DNA of 64,000 bases from Paenibacillus chibensis (lineage in GTDB: Bacteria > Bacillota > Bacilli > Paenibacillales > Paenibacillaceae). A model generated the notes under the pieces. It saw nothing but the letters and a program-made list of their open reading frames with translations, was not told the DNA's origin and searched no databases. Location of the stretch: assembly GCF_004001045.1 (NCBI RefSeq), contig NZ_BIMK01000027.1, forward strand, positions 62,001 through 126,000. Reading direction: 5' to 3'. Positions 26,602 to 35,543 of the stretch are shown one piece after another. How positions within the stretch are numbered: position 1 is the stretch's first letter; every line of letters begins with the position of its first letter. A program made the position numbers and the translations under genes.

Positions 26602-27069
26602 ATGATTCAAACACAGGAACGTGATGCCCAGTTATCTCTGCACCTGTACCGCGTGTTCGCCAAAAGCTTTAAAAGCATCAACGAGCATGCCGTGATCAGC
26701 AGTAAAGTCGAAGGCTTTAACCCTACGGCCTTTGCGGTTATGGAGGTCTTGTATTACAAGGGTTCGCAGCCGATTCAGCAAATCGGTTCCAAGCTGCTTC
26801 TGCAGAGCGGAAACGTCACTTACGTGATCGACAAGCTAGAGAAGCGCGGGTACATTCACCGCAGACCCTGCCCGAATGACCGCCGCGTCATCTATGCGGA
26901 GCTCACGCCCGTTGGCGAGGCGCTGATGAACGATCTATATCCCAAATATTCCGAGCGCATTCATCATGCCTTCAGCGGCCTAAACGATGAGGAAAAGTCT
27001 CAGCTGATCCATTTGCTGAAAAAACTGGGCATGCAGGCGGAAAGACTGACGCCTTCCTTGCGTAAGTAA
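26602..27069 (+). CDS. MarR-family transcriptional regulator
   Basis: 155 aa. The winged helix has FNPTAFAVMEVLYYKGSQ, IQQIGSKLLLQSGNVTYVIDKLEKRGYI and the wing RPCPNDRRVIYAELT, typical of MarR repressors that sense phenolics, drugs or oxidants. The neighbouring MFS exporter is convergent and shares only a terminator, so it is a candidate target but not an operon partner. The ATG at 26602 is chosen over an upstream codon because GGCGGG lies before it. Confidence 0.88.
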   Translation: MIQTQERDAQLSLHLYRVFAKSFKSINEHAVISSKVEGFNPTAFAVMEVLYYKGSQPIQQIGSKLLLQSGNVTYVIDKLEKRGYIHRRPCPNDRRVIYAELTPVGEALMNDLYPKYSERIHHAFSGLNDEEKSQLIHLLKKLGMQAERLTPSLRK

Positions 27070-27117
27070 CAGGCTTCTATATCCGTCTGACGTTGGGTTA
27101 AACAACATACCGGCAGC

Positions 27118-27167
27118 AAAAAGGACACCTTCACGTCTACGATGACCGTAAACGAGGTGTCCTTTTT
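27118..27167. terminator. Bidirectional terminator between marR and MFS genes
   Basis: AAAAAGGACACCT / AGGTGTCCTTTTT, 13-bp perfect arms, with A and T runs on the two sides. Confidence 0.85.
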
Positions 27168-27188
27168 CATCGGCTTGCGCACGAAGGC

Positions 27189-28712
27189 TTAGGCTTGCTC
27201 AGCCGGCTGCACTTCTTCCTCTGCCGAAGGCACGGTATTGCGCAGCGCCAGCACGGAGATCAGGCTGACCACGGCAATGACCGCCATGACCACATACAGC
27301 GAATGGAGACTTCCCTCCAGAATATGCTTCAGCTCGCCCCACAGCTCCTGAGGCATGCTCGCGCTGCCCTCTGGAGTCAGCAGCTGGTTCACTTCCTCCT
27401 GCTTCACGTTCTCAAGCCCGGGCTGGGCTGCGATTCGGTTCGCAATGCTCACATTGATGAAGGTCCCGAATACCGCAACGCCAACGGTCTGTCCCAAGGA
27501 ACGCACGAACGTATTCAGCGCCGTAGAAGCGCCCCGAAGCGAGTAGCCGACCGAGGACTGGGCAATGATCGTAAAAACCGTGGTCGAATAGCCAAAGCCG
27601 AGACCATAGATAAAGGTATAGATCAGCAAAATATAATGCGGGGTCGAGCCCGTGATTATCGCGAGTCCGGCAGCGCCGATCACGATGCCGGCCAGGCCGA
27701 TGACCGTCGTTTTGCGGGAGCCTGCGGTCAGGATCAGCCGGCTGCCGAATACGGAGCCGAACAGCCATCCGATCGACATGGGCGCCATGGTGAGACCGGA
27801 CATCGTCGCATTCTTGCCCATGACCCCCTGTATCCACAGCGGCGTATAGGTGGTCAGGCCGATCAGCAGCGCGCTGGTCAAAATGCTGGCCACCGTCGAC
27901 ACCGATATGTCGCGGATGCGGAAAAGCTTCAAAGGAAGCATCGGCTCGGCGACGCGGCTCTCAATAAAAATAAAGGCGCCCAGAAACAAGACCGCCAGGA
28001 CAAAGCAAAGGATCAGGAGCGGCGAGGTCCAGGCAAAAAATTGTCCGCCCGTCGCCAGCGCGAATAACAGCGCGGTCATGCCGACGGTAAAGGTTCCCGC
28101 CCCGGCCACATCGATTTGCGTCTTCTCCCGCTTCTCGCGGCTCTCGTGAAAATACCTGGCGATCAGCCACATGGACACGATGCCGAACGGCACATTAAAG
28201 CCGAAAATCCAGCGCCAGTTCAAATAATCCACAAAATAACCGCCAACCAGCGGTCCGATCAGCGAAGAGATGCCCCATACCGAGCTGATCATGCCCTGGA
28301 TTTTGGCACGCTCCTCAATCCGGTACACATCCCCGATAATCGTGAACGTGACCGGCACGATGGCTCCCGCGCCGATCCCCTGGATGGCCCTGAACAAGAT
28401 CAGCTGCTCCATGTTTTGCGAAAAGCTGCAGAGCAGGGAACCGATGATGAACAGCAGCGAGCCGATTTGAAATACCGGCTTGCGGCCGTAAAGGTCGCTG
28501 ATTTTCCCGAAAACCGGGGTAGATACGGCCATCGTAAGCAAAAAGGCCGTGAAAATCCAGCTTAGCAGCTTCATCCCTCCGAAGCTGCTGATAATAGCCG
28601 GTCCGGCCGGCCCCGTAACCGTGCCCTCTATAGCAGATAAAAAGGTCGAGACCAGAATTCCGGTCAATATAAATTTGCGTTGCATCGGGTTGATGCCAGA
28701 ATGTACAGACAT
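27189..28712 (-). CDS. MFS drug-efflux transporter, DHA2 (14-TM) family
   Basis: 507 aa with about 14 transmembrane helices. Motif A between helices 2 and 3 is visible as GKISDLYGRKPVFQ and motif C-like GISSLIGPLVGGYF is present, typical of EmrB/QacA-type proton/drug antiporters. The start MSVHSGINPM has AAAGGA upstream; an in-frame extension lacks a ribosome site. It probably exports lipophilic compounds; the substrate is unknown. Confidence 0.88.
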   Translation of the reverse strand: MSVHSGINPMQRKFILTGILVSTFLSAIEGTVTGPAGPAIISSFGGMKLLSWIFTAFLLTMAVSTPVFGKISDLYGRKPVFQIGSLLFIIGSLLCSFSQNMEQLILFRAIQGIGAGAIVPVTFTIIGDVYRIEERAKIQGMISSVWGISSLIGPLVGGYFVDYLNWRWIFGFNVPFGIVSMWLIARYFHESREKREKTQIDVAGAGTFTVGMTALLFALATGGQFFAWTSPLLILCFVLAVLFLGAFIFIESRVAEPMLPLKLFRIRDISVSTVASILTSALLIGLTTYTPLWIQGVMGKNATMSGLTMAPMSIGWLFGSVFGSRLILTAGSRKTTVIGLAGIVIGAAGLAIITGSTPHYILLIYTFIYGLGFGYSTTVFTIIAQSSVGYSLRGASTALNTFVRSLGQTVGVAVFGTFINVSIANRIAAQPGLENVKQEEVNQLLTPEGSASMPQELWGELKHILEGSLHSLYVVMAVIAVVSLISVLALRNTVPSAEEEVQPAEQA

Positions 28713-28876
28713 TGGATTCCTTTCTCTTCTGACGAGACGGGAGCGGCATCCCTGAAACGAAACATATCCGCCCGCGCAAGAGTTAAGCGGCACGTGCGTC
28801 CCGGGAGAACGAAGGCTCTACTGCCTAAAGGCGGATTTACAGCCTGCGGCAAGCGAATCGCTGCAGCAGGTGTTGC

Positions 28877-30385
28877 CTAGGCCGGTGCAAGCCTTACATA
28901 TTCGGCCGCAGCCTGCGGATGAAGCTTCAACAGGAATGATGCATCCCTTTCCGCAAGCGCGGGATCATGGGTGATCATCAATATGGCGGCACCGGAACCC
29001 GTCTTCTCGCGGCACAGCTGCAGCACTTTGCTCGCTGCGCCGTAGTCGATCCCGGAGGTCGGCTCATCCAAAATATACAGCGCCTTCGGATGAACAAATT
29101 GAGCGATGATGCTGAGCAGCTTCTTCTCCCCTTGGCTGAGCAAATACGGCGAGACGCCGCGTTTGCCTTCAAGCCCGGCTGCGGTCAGCAGCCCTTCGGC
29201 AGCTGTGCGCTGCGCATCATCCAGAACGGTAACGCGCCCCTTCTTGCTTCCGAGCCCGTACACCAGCTCATCCCATACCGTGTGGGCGACAAACTGATGC
29301 TCGGGCTGCTGAAAGACATAGCCGATCCCTGCGGCCCGCTGCCGGACGCGCCATGCAGCCAAGTCCCGTCCTTCCCAAAAGACCGTTCCCGGCGGCACCG
29401 GGAGCAGCCCCATCAGCAGGCGGGCCAGCGTCGTCTTGCCCGAGCCGTTCTCGCCGGTGATCATGCCCCACTCCCCCGGCTTCATCGTGAAGCTGGCCTC
29501 GTGAAGCGCCCGCGAGCCGCCGGCATAGGCATAGCTCAGCCGCTCAACTCGAAGGAGGCTGCCGGACGTATGCGCCGGCGCCTCCGGAGCAAGCGGGTCC
29601 GCCTTGCGGCCGGGACCCGCCTGGAGGGCTGCCCCCTTCACCGGGGGCAGCAGCCCGAGCTGCGCGAGCCGTTCCCGGCTGTCGCGCAGCAGCTCCTGCG
29701 GTGGCCCGTCCAATAGGACGCGGCCGCCGTCCAGGACGATGACGCGCTCCGCAGAGCGCGCGGCATCGTCGAACCGGCCGGACGCGGTCACCAGCGTCCG
29801 GCCCTCCCCGTGCAGCTTGCGGCAAAGCTGCACGAACTGCTCCTGCGCCGCGGGGTCCAGGCTTGCCGACGCATCGTCGAATACGACGATGCGGGGGCGC
29901 AGCGCGAGCACCGCGGCGATCGCCGTGCGCTGGCGCTGTCCACCGGACAGCTCGCGCACCGGGGAGTGGCGCCGGTCGGTAAGATTCACCGCCGCCAGCG
30001 CCTCCTCGGCCCGCCGCCCTATTTCCGGCGGCGGCACCCGCAGATTTTCCGGGCCAAAGGCTGCTTCATCCTCAGGCGTTCCCTGCACCAGCTGGGCATC
30101 GGGATCCTGGAATACGATCCCGCACCGCTGCGCGATATCCGCGATATCACAGGCCGCCGGATCGATGCCGGCGATTTCAAGGCTGCCTTCTCTCGTCCCC
30201 CCGCCGCTGCGCGGCAGATAGCCGCTCAGCAGCTGGCACAGCGTAGATTTGCCGCTGCCGCCCGGGCCGATGACCGCCGTCCATTCCCCTTCCGGAATCG
30301 ACAGGGTCAGTTCCTGCAGAGCGGGTTCCCGCTCGTCATCGTAATAATAGGATAGATTCGAACATTTAATGGATACCCTGTGCAT
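28877..30385 (-). CDS. ECF transporter duplicated ATPase (YkoD/CbiO-like)
   Basis: 502 aa with two ABC ATPase domains in one chain. Domain 1: Walker A GPGGSGKST, signature LSGGQRQR. Domain 2: Walker A GENGSGKTT, signature LSQGEKK, Walker B LYILDEPTSGID. Fused EcfA-EcfA' proteins of this type power YkoEDC-like group transporters. It overlaps the S-component gene by 20 bp, so the two are translationally coupled. The ATG inside the overlap is chosen; upstream TTG codons are less likely. GC-rich codons dominate the middle of this gene. Confidence 0.9.
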   Translation of the reverse strand: MHRVSIKCSNLSYYYDDEREPALQELTLSIPEGEWTAVIGPGGSGKSTLCQLLSGYLPRSGGGTREGSLEIAGIDPAACDIADIAQRCGIVFQDPDAQLVQGTPEDEAAFGPENLRVPPPEIGRRAEEALAAVNLTDRRHSPVRELSGGQRQRTAIAAVLALRPRIVVFDDASASLDPAAQEQFVQLCRKLHGEGRTLVTASGRFDDAARSAERVIVLDGGRVLLDGPPQELLRDSRERLAQLGLLPPVKGAALQAGPGRKADPLAPEAPAHTSGSLLRVERLSYAYAGGSRALHEASFTMKPGEWGMITGENGSGKTTLARLLMGLLPVPPGTVFWEGRDLAAWRVRQRAAGIGYVFQQPEHQFVAHTVWDELVYGLGSKKGRVTVLDDAQRTAAEGLLTAAGLEGKRGVSPYLLSQGEKKLLSIIAQFVHPKALYILDEPTSGIDYGAASKVLQLCREKTGSGAAILMITHDPALAERDASFLLKLHPQAAAEYVRLAPA

Positions 30386-30983
30386 GCTCCGCCTTCTTCC
30401 TTCCAATGGCAAACCGCCGCAGAAGTCCGCTTCGCGAAAGCATGTCGCCGAGCACCTTGGTCAGTAAACCGCAAAGTACGATACCGCTTAAGAGACGCAT
30501 GACCAGCGTGATGGCGAGCACCTGCCCGCTCCACGCCGTATAGCCAAACATATTGGCTGCGCACACAAACCATAGAGGAACCATGGCTCCTCCGGCAAGC
30601 ATCATCATGCCTGTGCCCCAGCGTTTGTAGCGGGTAAGCGCGAATACCGCTTCCGCTACCACCATGTAGCACAGCGCCGCCACGATGGCGGACGCGATCC
30701 CGTAAGTCGTCCCTACAAAGCACTGGATGGCTCCGCCTATTCCGTATGTAATGGCGGCCGTACCGGGCTTGCGTATAATGTAATATGCGAGCAGGCCGTA
30801 AACCATATACACCCCGACGATGGTTGATGTCGCTACAGGGCCGCCCAGGCTGTTCAGCATTTTATTGATATAGGACAAATAAAAAGTCATGACAGCATTG
30901 GCTGTAGCCAGCATAGCCATTAGCACAATATCCAGTGTTGTAAAGGAAAGATAACGTCTCTTAGATTTTGATGAGGTTTCCAT
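30366..30983 (-). CDS. ECF transporter substrate-binding (S) component, YkoE family
   Basis: 205 aa with five or six transmembrane helices. LDIVLMAMLATANAVMTFYL and the central TYGIGGAIQCFVGTTYGIASAI are typical of YkoE. In B. subtilis YkoE belongs to a thiamine-precursor (hydroxymethylpyrimidine) transporter. I see no TPP riboswitch (no CUGAGA or ACCUGA elements) before the operon, so the substrate should not be assumed. It lies between the T component and the ATPase gene on the same strand. Confidence 0.85.
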   Translation of the reverse strand: METSSKSKRRYLSFTTLDIVLMAMLATANAVMTFYLSYINKMLNSLGGPVATSTIVGVYMVYGLLAYYIIRKPGTAAITYGIGGAIQCFVGTTYGIASAIVAALCYMVVAEAVFALTRYKRWGTGMMMLAGGAMVPLWFVCAANMFGYTAWSGQVLAITLVMRLLSGIVLCGLLTKVLGDMLSRSGLLRRFAIGRKKAEHAQGIH

Positions 30984-31120
30984 CTCATGTCAACTCCTAA
31001 ACCGTAAAAAGGATGAGCTTTGAGGTGGGATGAAGCTCATGCTGTAGCGCGCTTCCATCCGCTGAAGCTCTCCATGTCATTTTGCATCCTCCTAAGCCAA
31101 GCGTCAACTTTTTTATATTT

Positions 31121-31894
31121 TCAAAGGTTAACAATATAGATATACCAGCATAATCCGGCCGTTAACATGACGGCAGATACGGCCAAAGCCAGCCCTTTTC
31201 GCATCGGCATGCCTTCTCGCAGAAACGTGCGGTCCGGATAGGCTCCAAAGCCCTTCGCTTCCATCGCGCCGGCGGTCTGCTGCATTCGTCTGACCGCATT
31301 ATGGATCAGGGCGGAAGCGAATATGCGCCACCACTCCAGTCTGCCGTGCAGCCCGTCCGGTTTCCCCTGGCCTCGGACTTGATGGGCAGCCGATATGCTC
31401 CTCGCTTCCTCCTCAAGGAGCGGCAGAAAGCTCAGCGCCATCGATATGCCGAAAGCAAAGCGGTAAGGAATCCGCAGCCGCTCGGTCAACGATTGAACCA
31501 TATCGCGCGGATCGGTCGTAAACATGAACACATAGGAGGACAAAAAGACAGTAAACATGCGGATCGTCACCGAACCCGCCGTATCCAAGGCTTCGACGGT
31601 TAATCTCAGCGGTCCCCAATGCAGCAGCACCTGCTCGCCCGGAACCGTCAGCAGCGTAACCAGAAAGTAGGGAATCGCGAACCCCGCAAGCAAGGCCAGT
31701 GCCTTGGCTTGTCTCCCCCATGGCATTCCTCCCGCCCATCTGGCCGTCAGCAGGACGATAAACAATAGCAGCGCTTGACCCAGAGACGAATGCAGCCGCA
31801 TGGTCAACCATGCAATGCAAAACAGCAGCACCAGCTTGCTGAGCGGGTCGATGCGATGAAGCTGCGATGTTTGCTGTTGTTGATAAGCGATCAT
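31121..31894 (-). CDS. ECF transporter transmembrane (T) component, CbiQ/YkoC family
   Basis: 257 aa, about five or six helices. The coupling-helix motifs that contact the ATPases are visible: SAAHQVRGQG and GAMEAKGFG (A-x-x-x-R/K-G pattern). Start ATG has TAGGAGGAAAAAG, and the ribosome site overlaps the end of the acetyltransferase gene upstream, so all four genes (acetyltransferase, T, S, ATPase) are probably one operon. Confidence 0.9.
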   Translation of the reverse strand: MIAYQQQQTSQLHRIDPLSKLVLLFCIAWLTMRLHSSLGQALLLFIVLLTARWAGGMPWGRQAKALALLAGFAIPYFLVTLLTVPGEQVLLHWGPLRLTVEALDTAGSVTIRMFTVFLSSYVFMFTTDPRDMVQSLTERLRIPYRFAFGISMALSFLPLLEEEARSISAAHQVRGQGKPDGLHGRLEWWRIFASALIHNAVRRMQQTAGAMEAKGFGAYPDRTFLREGMPMRKGLALAVSAVMLTAGLCWYIYIVNL

Positions 31895-31904
31895 CTTTTT
31901 CCTC

Positions 31905-32474
31905 CTAGCCGTTCAACGTTTCCCATTCATGACGCAGCAGCGCGTACATATCCGCATCCACGAATCCGCTGTCCATATGGCGGTACTGCTTTAAAGTCCC
32001 CTCGAGCCTAAATCCGAGCGATTGAAAGAGGTGGCCGGCACGTATATTGCGCGAATCCGTCAGCGCCTCAAGCCGGTTCAGCCCGATCACGGCATAAGCA
32101 TACGCCATCAGCAGCGCCACCGCTTCCCGCATATATCCTTGTCCCCAATAAGAACGGGCCAGCTCACAGCCGATTTCCCCGCGGTAAGCTCCCTCGAGCT
32201 GCCACCAGTTGAGGCCGCAGCTGCCAATCAGCCGGCCGTTCTCGGCCTCGATCCCCCACCGGATTCCATCCTCGGTCAGGGACAAATCGTTCAGTATACC
32301 GATCATCTCACCCGCTTCCGATGCGGATGGCATATCCGGCAGATCGGCATAACGTCGCACCTCCGGGTCCGACCAGCAGGCGAACATCGCCTCGGCGTCG
32401 CTTCTGTTGAGCGGGCGCAGAATCACACGTTCTCCCTTAAGTTCGGGAATTCGTCCTTCACACCGGTATGTCAT
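31905..32474 (-). CDS. GNAT acetyltransferase, RimJ/RimL type
   Basis: 189 aa. LKGERVILRPLNRSDAEAMFACW and ELARSYWGQGYMREAVALLMAYAY followed by LFQSLGFRLEGTLKQY are characteristic of the RimJ/RimL-like GNAT subfamily, which acetylates protein N-termini or small amines. The start MTYRCEGRIP has GAGGAGG upstream; a longer frame of 47 codons has none. It is the first gene of the ECF operon, which may hint at a vitamin- or antibiotic-related acceptor; this is inference. Confidence 0.87.
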   Translation of the reverse strand: MTYRCEGRIPELKGERVILRPLNRSDAEAMFACWSDPEVRRYADLPDMPSASEAGEMIGILNDLSLTEDGIRWGIEAENGRLIGSCGLNWWQLEGAYRGEIGCELARSYWGQGYMREAVALLMAYAYAVIGLNRLEALTDSRNIRAGHLFQSLGFRLEGTLKQYRHMDSGFVDADMYALLRHEWETLNG

Positions 32475-32673
32475 GACAGTCGGTCCTCCTCTTCCTGCAA
32501 AATCACATTCACTGTACACCTCAGGGCGGCAGTGGATCAAGCCCAAGCCAAGTTTCTTATTGATCAACGTCAATCGATCGATGTCGTTCCAAAGAAGACG
32601 AAACGCATTCTGCATTGTTTTCTTGCGATGTCAGGCTGAACTCGCTTCAGCCGTTATCCTTGCTGATCTCCTG

Positions 32674-32706
32674 AAAAAAAGCGCCTGCCCTTCATGGGCA
32701 AGCGCC
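32674..32706 (-). terminator. bdbC terminator
   Basis: GGCGCTTGCCC / GGGCAGGCGC stem with ATGAA loop and seven T on the minus strand. Confidence 0.85.
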
Positions 32707-32714
32707 TTCGTTCC

Positions 32715-33164
32715 TTATGCTTCTTGCGCGCCTTCTTCCTTCTCGCGTCCTGCAATCAGAAGCAGAACGATCAGAATGAATGCGATCAAAGCGAGGAGCG
32801 GAATCGTGATGAATCCGAACCAGTTCAAATAATCGAAATCGCAGGGAATGCCGACGGTGCAGGGAAGAGCCTTGGCAAGCGCCGGAATTTTCTGCTCCGC
32901 ATAATGGTATACGGAAATGCAGCCTCCAATAACGCTGAGCGTCATGGCGTAGGGAATGATTTTACGATCGTTCTTATAGCTTGCGATTCCCAGAAGGATG
33001 ACCTGCGGATACATGAATATCCGCTGAAACCAGCATAGCTTGCACGGCTCATAGTGCATGATTTCGCTTAAATACAAGCTTCCGCCCACAGCCACGATAG
33101 ATACAATCCATGCCAAGTAGAGGGCATACGGGCGAATGGACGCCATGAATCGATTGTTTTCCAT
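32715..33164 (-). CDS. bdbC: Disulfide oxidoreductase, DsbB/BdbC family
   Basis: 149 aa, four transmembrane helices. It re-oxidises the extracytoplasmic thiol oxidase BdbD and passes electrons to quinone. The first Cys pair is in CKLCWFQR (Cys41, Cys44) and the second is Cys102 and Cys108 (PCTVGIPC). It is the second gene of a bdbD-bdbC pair, with its own terminator. Confidence 0.93.
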   Translation of the reverse strand: MENNRFMASIRPYALYLAWIVSIVAVGGSLYLSEIMHYEPCKLCWFQRIFMYPQVILLGIASYKNDRKIIPYAMTLSVIGGCISVYHYAEQKIPALAKALPCTVGIPCDFDYLNWFGFITIPLLALIAFILIVLLLIAGREKEEGAQEA

Positions 33165-33216
33165 CGCCTAAAACTCCTTTTCACCCAGGATCGGTTCCAT
33201 CTTTATTTCCAAGCTT

Positions 33217-33942
33217 TTATTTTGTATTTTGTTCAGCCAGTTTCTTCTCGATGAACGGCTTCAGCTCGGAATAGTCCATGGATGCTTTTTCGGAAGCTTT
33301 TTCGCCGTTTACGAACAGGGTCGGCGTGCTCATGACATGCAGGCTTCTGGCCGTCTCGTTTTGGCTGTCGATTTCTTTTTGATAGGTTCTTTCGTCGATA
33401 TCCTTGCGAAGCTTGTCATAATCGACGTTAATATTTTCCGTTTTCGCGAGATTAACCAGGAAATCCGGGGTTGCCCACTCGGTACTCTCATCCCCCTGGT
33501 TTTTATAAATGACCTCGTAATATTTCCAGAACTCATCCTTGTTCTGATGGAACACGGATTGCGCAGCCAATGCGGCGGTATTGGAATCCGCCTCCGGACT
33601 GATAATGAGGTAATTGCTGAAATATAGTGCCGCCTTGCCCGTATCGATATAATCTTTCTTCAGCTGCGGAGAAATATCCTGCGTGAAGTATTGGCAGCTT
33701 GGACATTTGTAATCGCCCATCTCCACGATTTTGACCGGCGCATCGGGATTGCCCATCACAGGCAGCGCGCTGTAATCGAAGTCTCCCTTGGATGAATTCG
33801 GCTTGATCACCAGCATCAGCACGACCAGTACGACGATGCATGCCGCCGTGATCCAAATGACCCGCTTCATTCGCTTCTCCTGCCGTTCCCGTTCGGCTTT
33901 TCGCTGTGCCGCCTTATTCACCGGCTGTTTCTTGGGTTTCAT
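33217..33942 (-). CDS. bdbD: Extracytoplasmic thiol-disulfide oxidoreductase, BdbD family
   Basis: 241 aa. A basic cytoplasmic N-terminus precedes a transmembrane anchor (about residues 27-46), then a DsbA-like thioredoxin fold with active site CPSC (Cys80, Cys83, in MGDYKCPSCQYF) and the cis-Pro loop MSTPTLFVNGE. It introduces disulfides into secreted proteins, needed for competence pseudopili in Bacillus. The start MKPKKQPVNK has GGAG somewhat far upstream (about 14 bases); longer frames lack a better site. Confidence 0.92.
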   Translation of the reverse strand: MKPKKQPVNKAAQRKAERERQEKRMKRVIWITAACIVVLVVLMLVIKPNSSKGDFDYSALPVMGNPDAPVKIVEMGDYKCPSCQYFTQDISPQLKKDYIDTGKAALYFSNYLIISPEADSNTAALAAQSVFHQNKDEFWKYYEVIYKNQGDESTEWATPDFLVNLAKTENINVDYDKLRKDIDERTYQKEIDSQNETARSLHVMSTPTLFVNGEKASEKASMDYSELKPFIEKKLAEQNTK

Positions 33943-34079
33943 AGATCGCGAGCCGTCTCCTTTCTTCGAACTAAAGTTAGAGGCGCCTTGCTGGATCGCT
34001 TTTAGTTCATGTTCTAATAAGACGTGACAAAGCACTTCTCTACAACTTTATTCTAGCATCTAACTCTTTGAAAGGCTAT

Positions 34080-34265
34080 ATGATAGAGCGCCGTTATGCA
34101 CGCCTTCTGCCGGGTAAAGGTTCTTTCGTCGAAAATTATACACAGATTTTGATGGGACTGATGAAGCAAAGCATGATCAGCGAATTTCACAGAAGACTGA
34201 CCGATTTGGGATATAGCTTTTTTTACAATTATAAATACGATTATAAAATGGTTCATCCAGGCTGA
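34080..34265 (+). CDS. Possible small protein, 61 aa (weak)
   Basis: The frame starts MIERRYARLLPGKGSF, with GAAAGG four bases before ATG, and stays open for 61 codons. Composition is protein-like (SFVENYTQILMGLMKQ), but I recognise no family, and its last codons lie within a hairpin repeat also found at 39969. It lies in the 422-bp gap 33943-34364, which otherwise shows only promoter-like AT-rich DNA. It could equally be noncoding. Confidence 0.25.
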   Translation: MIERRYARLLPGKGSFVENYTQILMGLMKQSMISEFHRRLTDLGYSFFYNYKYDYKMVHPG

Positions 34266-34280
34266 AAACTTATAAATTCT
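34238..34280. repeat. Hairpin repeat, copy 1
   Basis: Starts CGATTATAAAATGGTTCA, then a short variable loop, GCTGAAA and TATAAATTCT. Copy 2 at 39969 differs at one of the first 18 bases and keeps the two later blocks. The 3' arm of this copy is degenerate (CTGATG rather than ATAATC). Confidence 0.6.
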
Positions 34281-34364
34281 CTGATGAGAAACGGATTAAA
34301 TATGGATATTCCTGTATATACTAAGCCCTACTGAATTTGCATCCAGTTTGGAGGTTGAAGGGAA

Positions 34365-35366
34365 ATGGCATGGTGGATTGCCCCGCTTGTTGCCGCCGCG
34401 GCCTTGGCTGCCGGCATTACCCAGTACGCTTTCATGCAGATGACGCAGATGAAAGCCATGAATTACCGGCAAATCTTTGACGCGCTGGAACAGGCAGGAG
34501 CCCGCTTGAAGGAATACTATGATCCGCTTCCAAAGGAGGAAGTACACATTCACAGCCATGACGGCCTGCGGCTGCATGGTGTGATCGTCAAGGCTGACCA
34601 GCCTTCGGACAAATGGGTGATGCTCGTGCACGGGTATACAACCTCCCTGCCGGCATCGATTCCCTTCATGGAGATGTTCCTTGAGGACGGGTTCAACGTG
34701 CTGCTGATCGACCAGCGCCGTCACGGCAAAAGCGAGGGGAAATACACGACCTACGGTTATCGCGAAAAGCATGATGTCGCCGCCTGGATTCAGTTCCTGA
34801 CCGGCACTTATGGCGATCAATGCATCATCGGCTTGCACGGGGTTTCTTTGGGAGGCGGGACTTGCCTTGAATACTTGTCGCTTCCTGATCCGGCGGTACA
34901 GTTCGTCATTGCGGACTGTCCTTATTCGGATCTCACCCGGCTGATGCATCACCAGATGCAAAAGCTGAATCATATTCCGGCAGCCCTGTTCCTGCCGCTG
35001 GTCAATGCACAGCTGCGCCGGAAAGCGGGATTTACACTCGATCAGGTCAGCCCTGTCCGGTCTATAGCGGCAAGCTCGATCCCTGTGATGTTCATACACG
35101 GTACCAAGGATCACTACATTCCACCGCAAATGAGCGAGGAACTGTTCGCGGCAAAATCCGGCTTGAAGCGGCTTGTTCTGATCGAAGGCGCGGCACACGG
35201 CTTTGCGATTGATGCCGACCCCGGCGTGTACAAGCGTTCGGTCAAGGAATTCGTGCAGGAAGCTCTTTCCTTCCGCGGCAGCGCGGTACCCGTCTTGGAA
35301 TCCGCATCTCCGGACATGCTTCGGGAGGAAGCCGAGGCTGATTATCCCGGCATCGCTCTGACGTAA
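34365..35366 (+). CDS. Membrane-anchored alpha/beta hydrolase, YqkD-like
   Basis: 333 aa. An N-terminal hydrophobic stretch (residues 1-22) may be a signal anchor. The hydrolase domain has VHGYTTSLPASIP (oxyanion loop), nucleophile in HGVSLGGG, Asp in HGTKDHYIPP and His in GAAHGFAID. BAAT/serine-aminopeptidase type, related in plan to the gene at 8407. The substrate is unknown. GGAGG precedes the ATG; it is a single gene with a strong terminator. Confidence 0.85.
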   Translation: MAWWIAPLVAAAALAAGITQYAFMQMTQMKAMNYRQIFDALEQAGARLKEYYDPLPKEEVHIHSHDGLRLHGVIVKADQPSDKWVMLVHGYTTSLPASIPFMEMFLEDGFNVLLIDQRRHGKSEGKYTTYGYREKHDVAAWIQFLTGTYGDQCIIGLHGVSLGGGTCLEYLSLPDPAVQFVIADCPYSDLTRLMHHQMQKLNHIPAALFLPLVNAQLRRKAGFTLDQVSPVRSIAASSIPVMFIHGTKDHYIPPQMSEELFAAKSGLKRLVLIEGAAHGFAIDADPGVYKRSVKEFVQEALSFRGSAVPVLESASPDMLREEAEADYPGIALT

Positions 35367-35421
35367 TGATGAATGAAATGTAGATGAGATGCTTCGTAAG
35401 GAATTAGGTAAAAACGAAGCA

Positions 35422-35458
35422 AAAGAAGCCGTTGTCTCTGGACAACGGCTTCTTTTTT
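35422..35458 (+). terminator. Terminator of YqkD-like gene
   Basis: AAAGAAGCCGTTGTC / GACAACGGCTTCTTT with TCTG loop and T run. Confidence 0.85.
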
Positions 35459-35543
35459 AGCAATACAGACCTCGTCACGAAAGCGCGATCCGCCCCATCT
35501 TTACCACGAAGAACATGAAAAGCATCGATTCCTTTACGGAATA

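Noticed and set aside
27195..28067. 290-codon open frame opposite the MFS exporter
   Set aside because: Antisense shadow with composition typical of reversed membrane protein codons.
30984..31120. Possible riboswitch between the T and S genes of the ECF operon
   Set aside because: Only a simple GATGAGCTT / AAGCTCAT hairpin; no TPP, B12 or other conserved riboswitch blocks.
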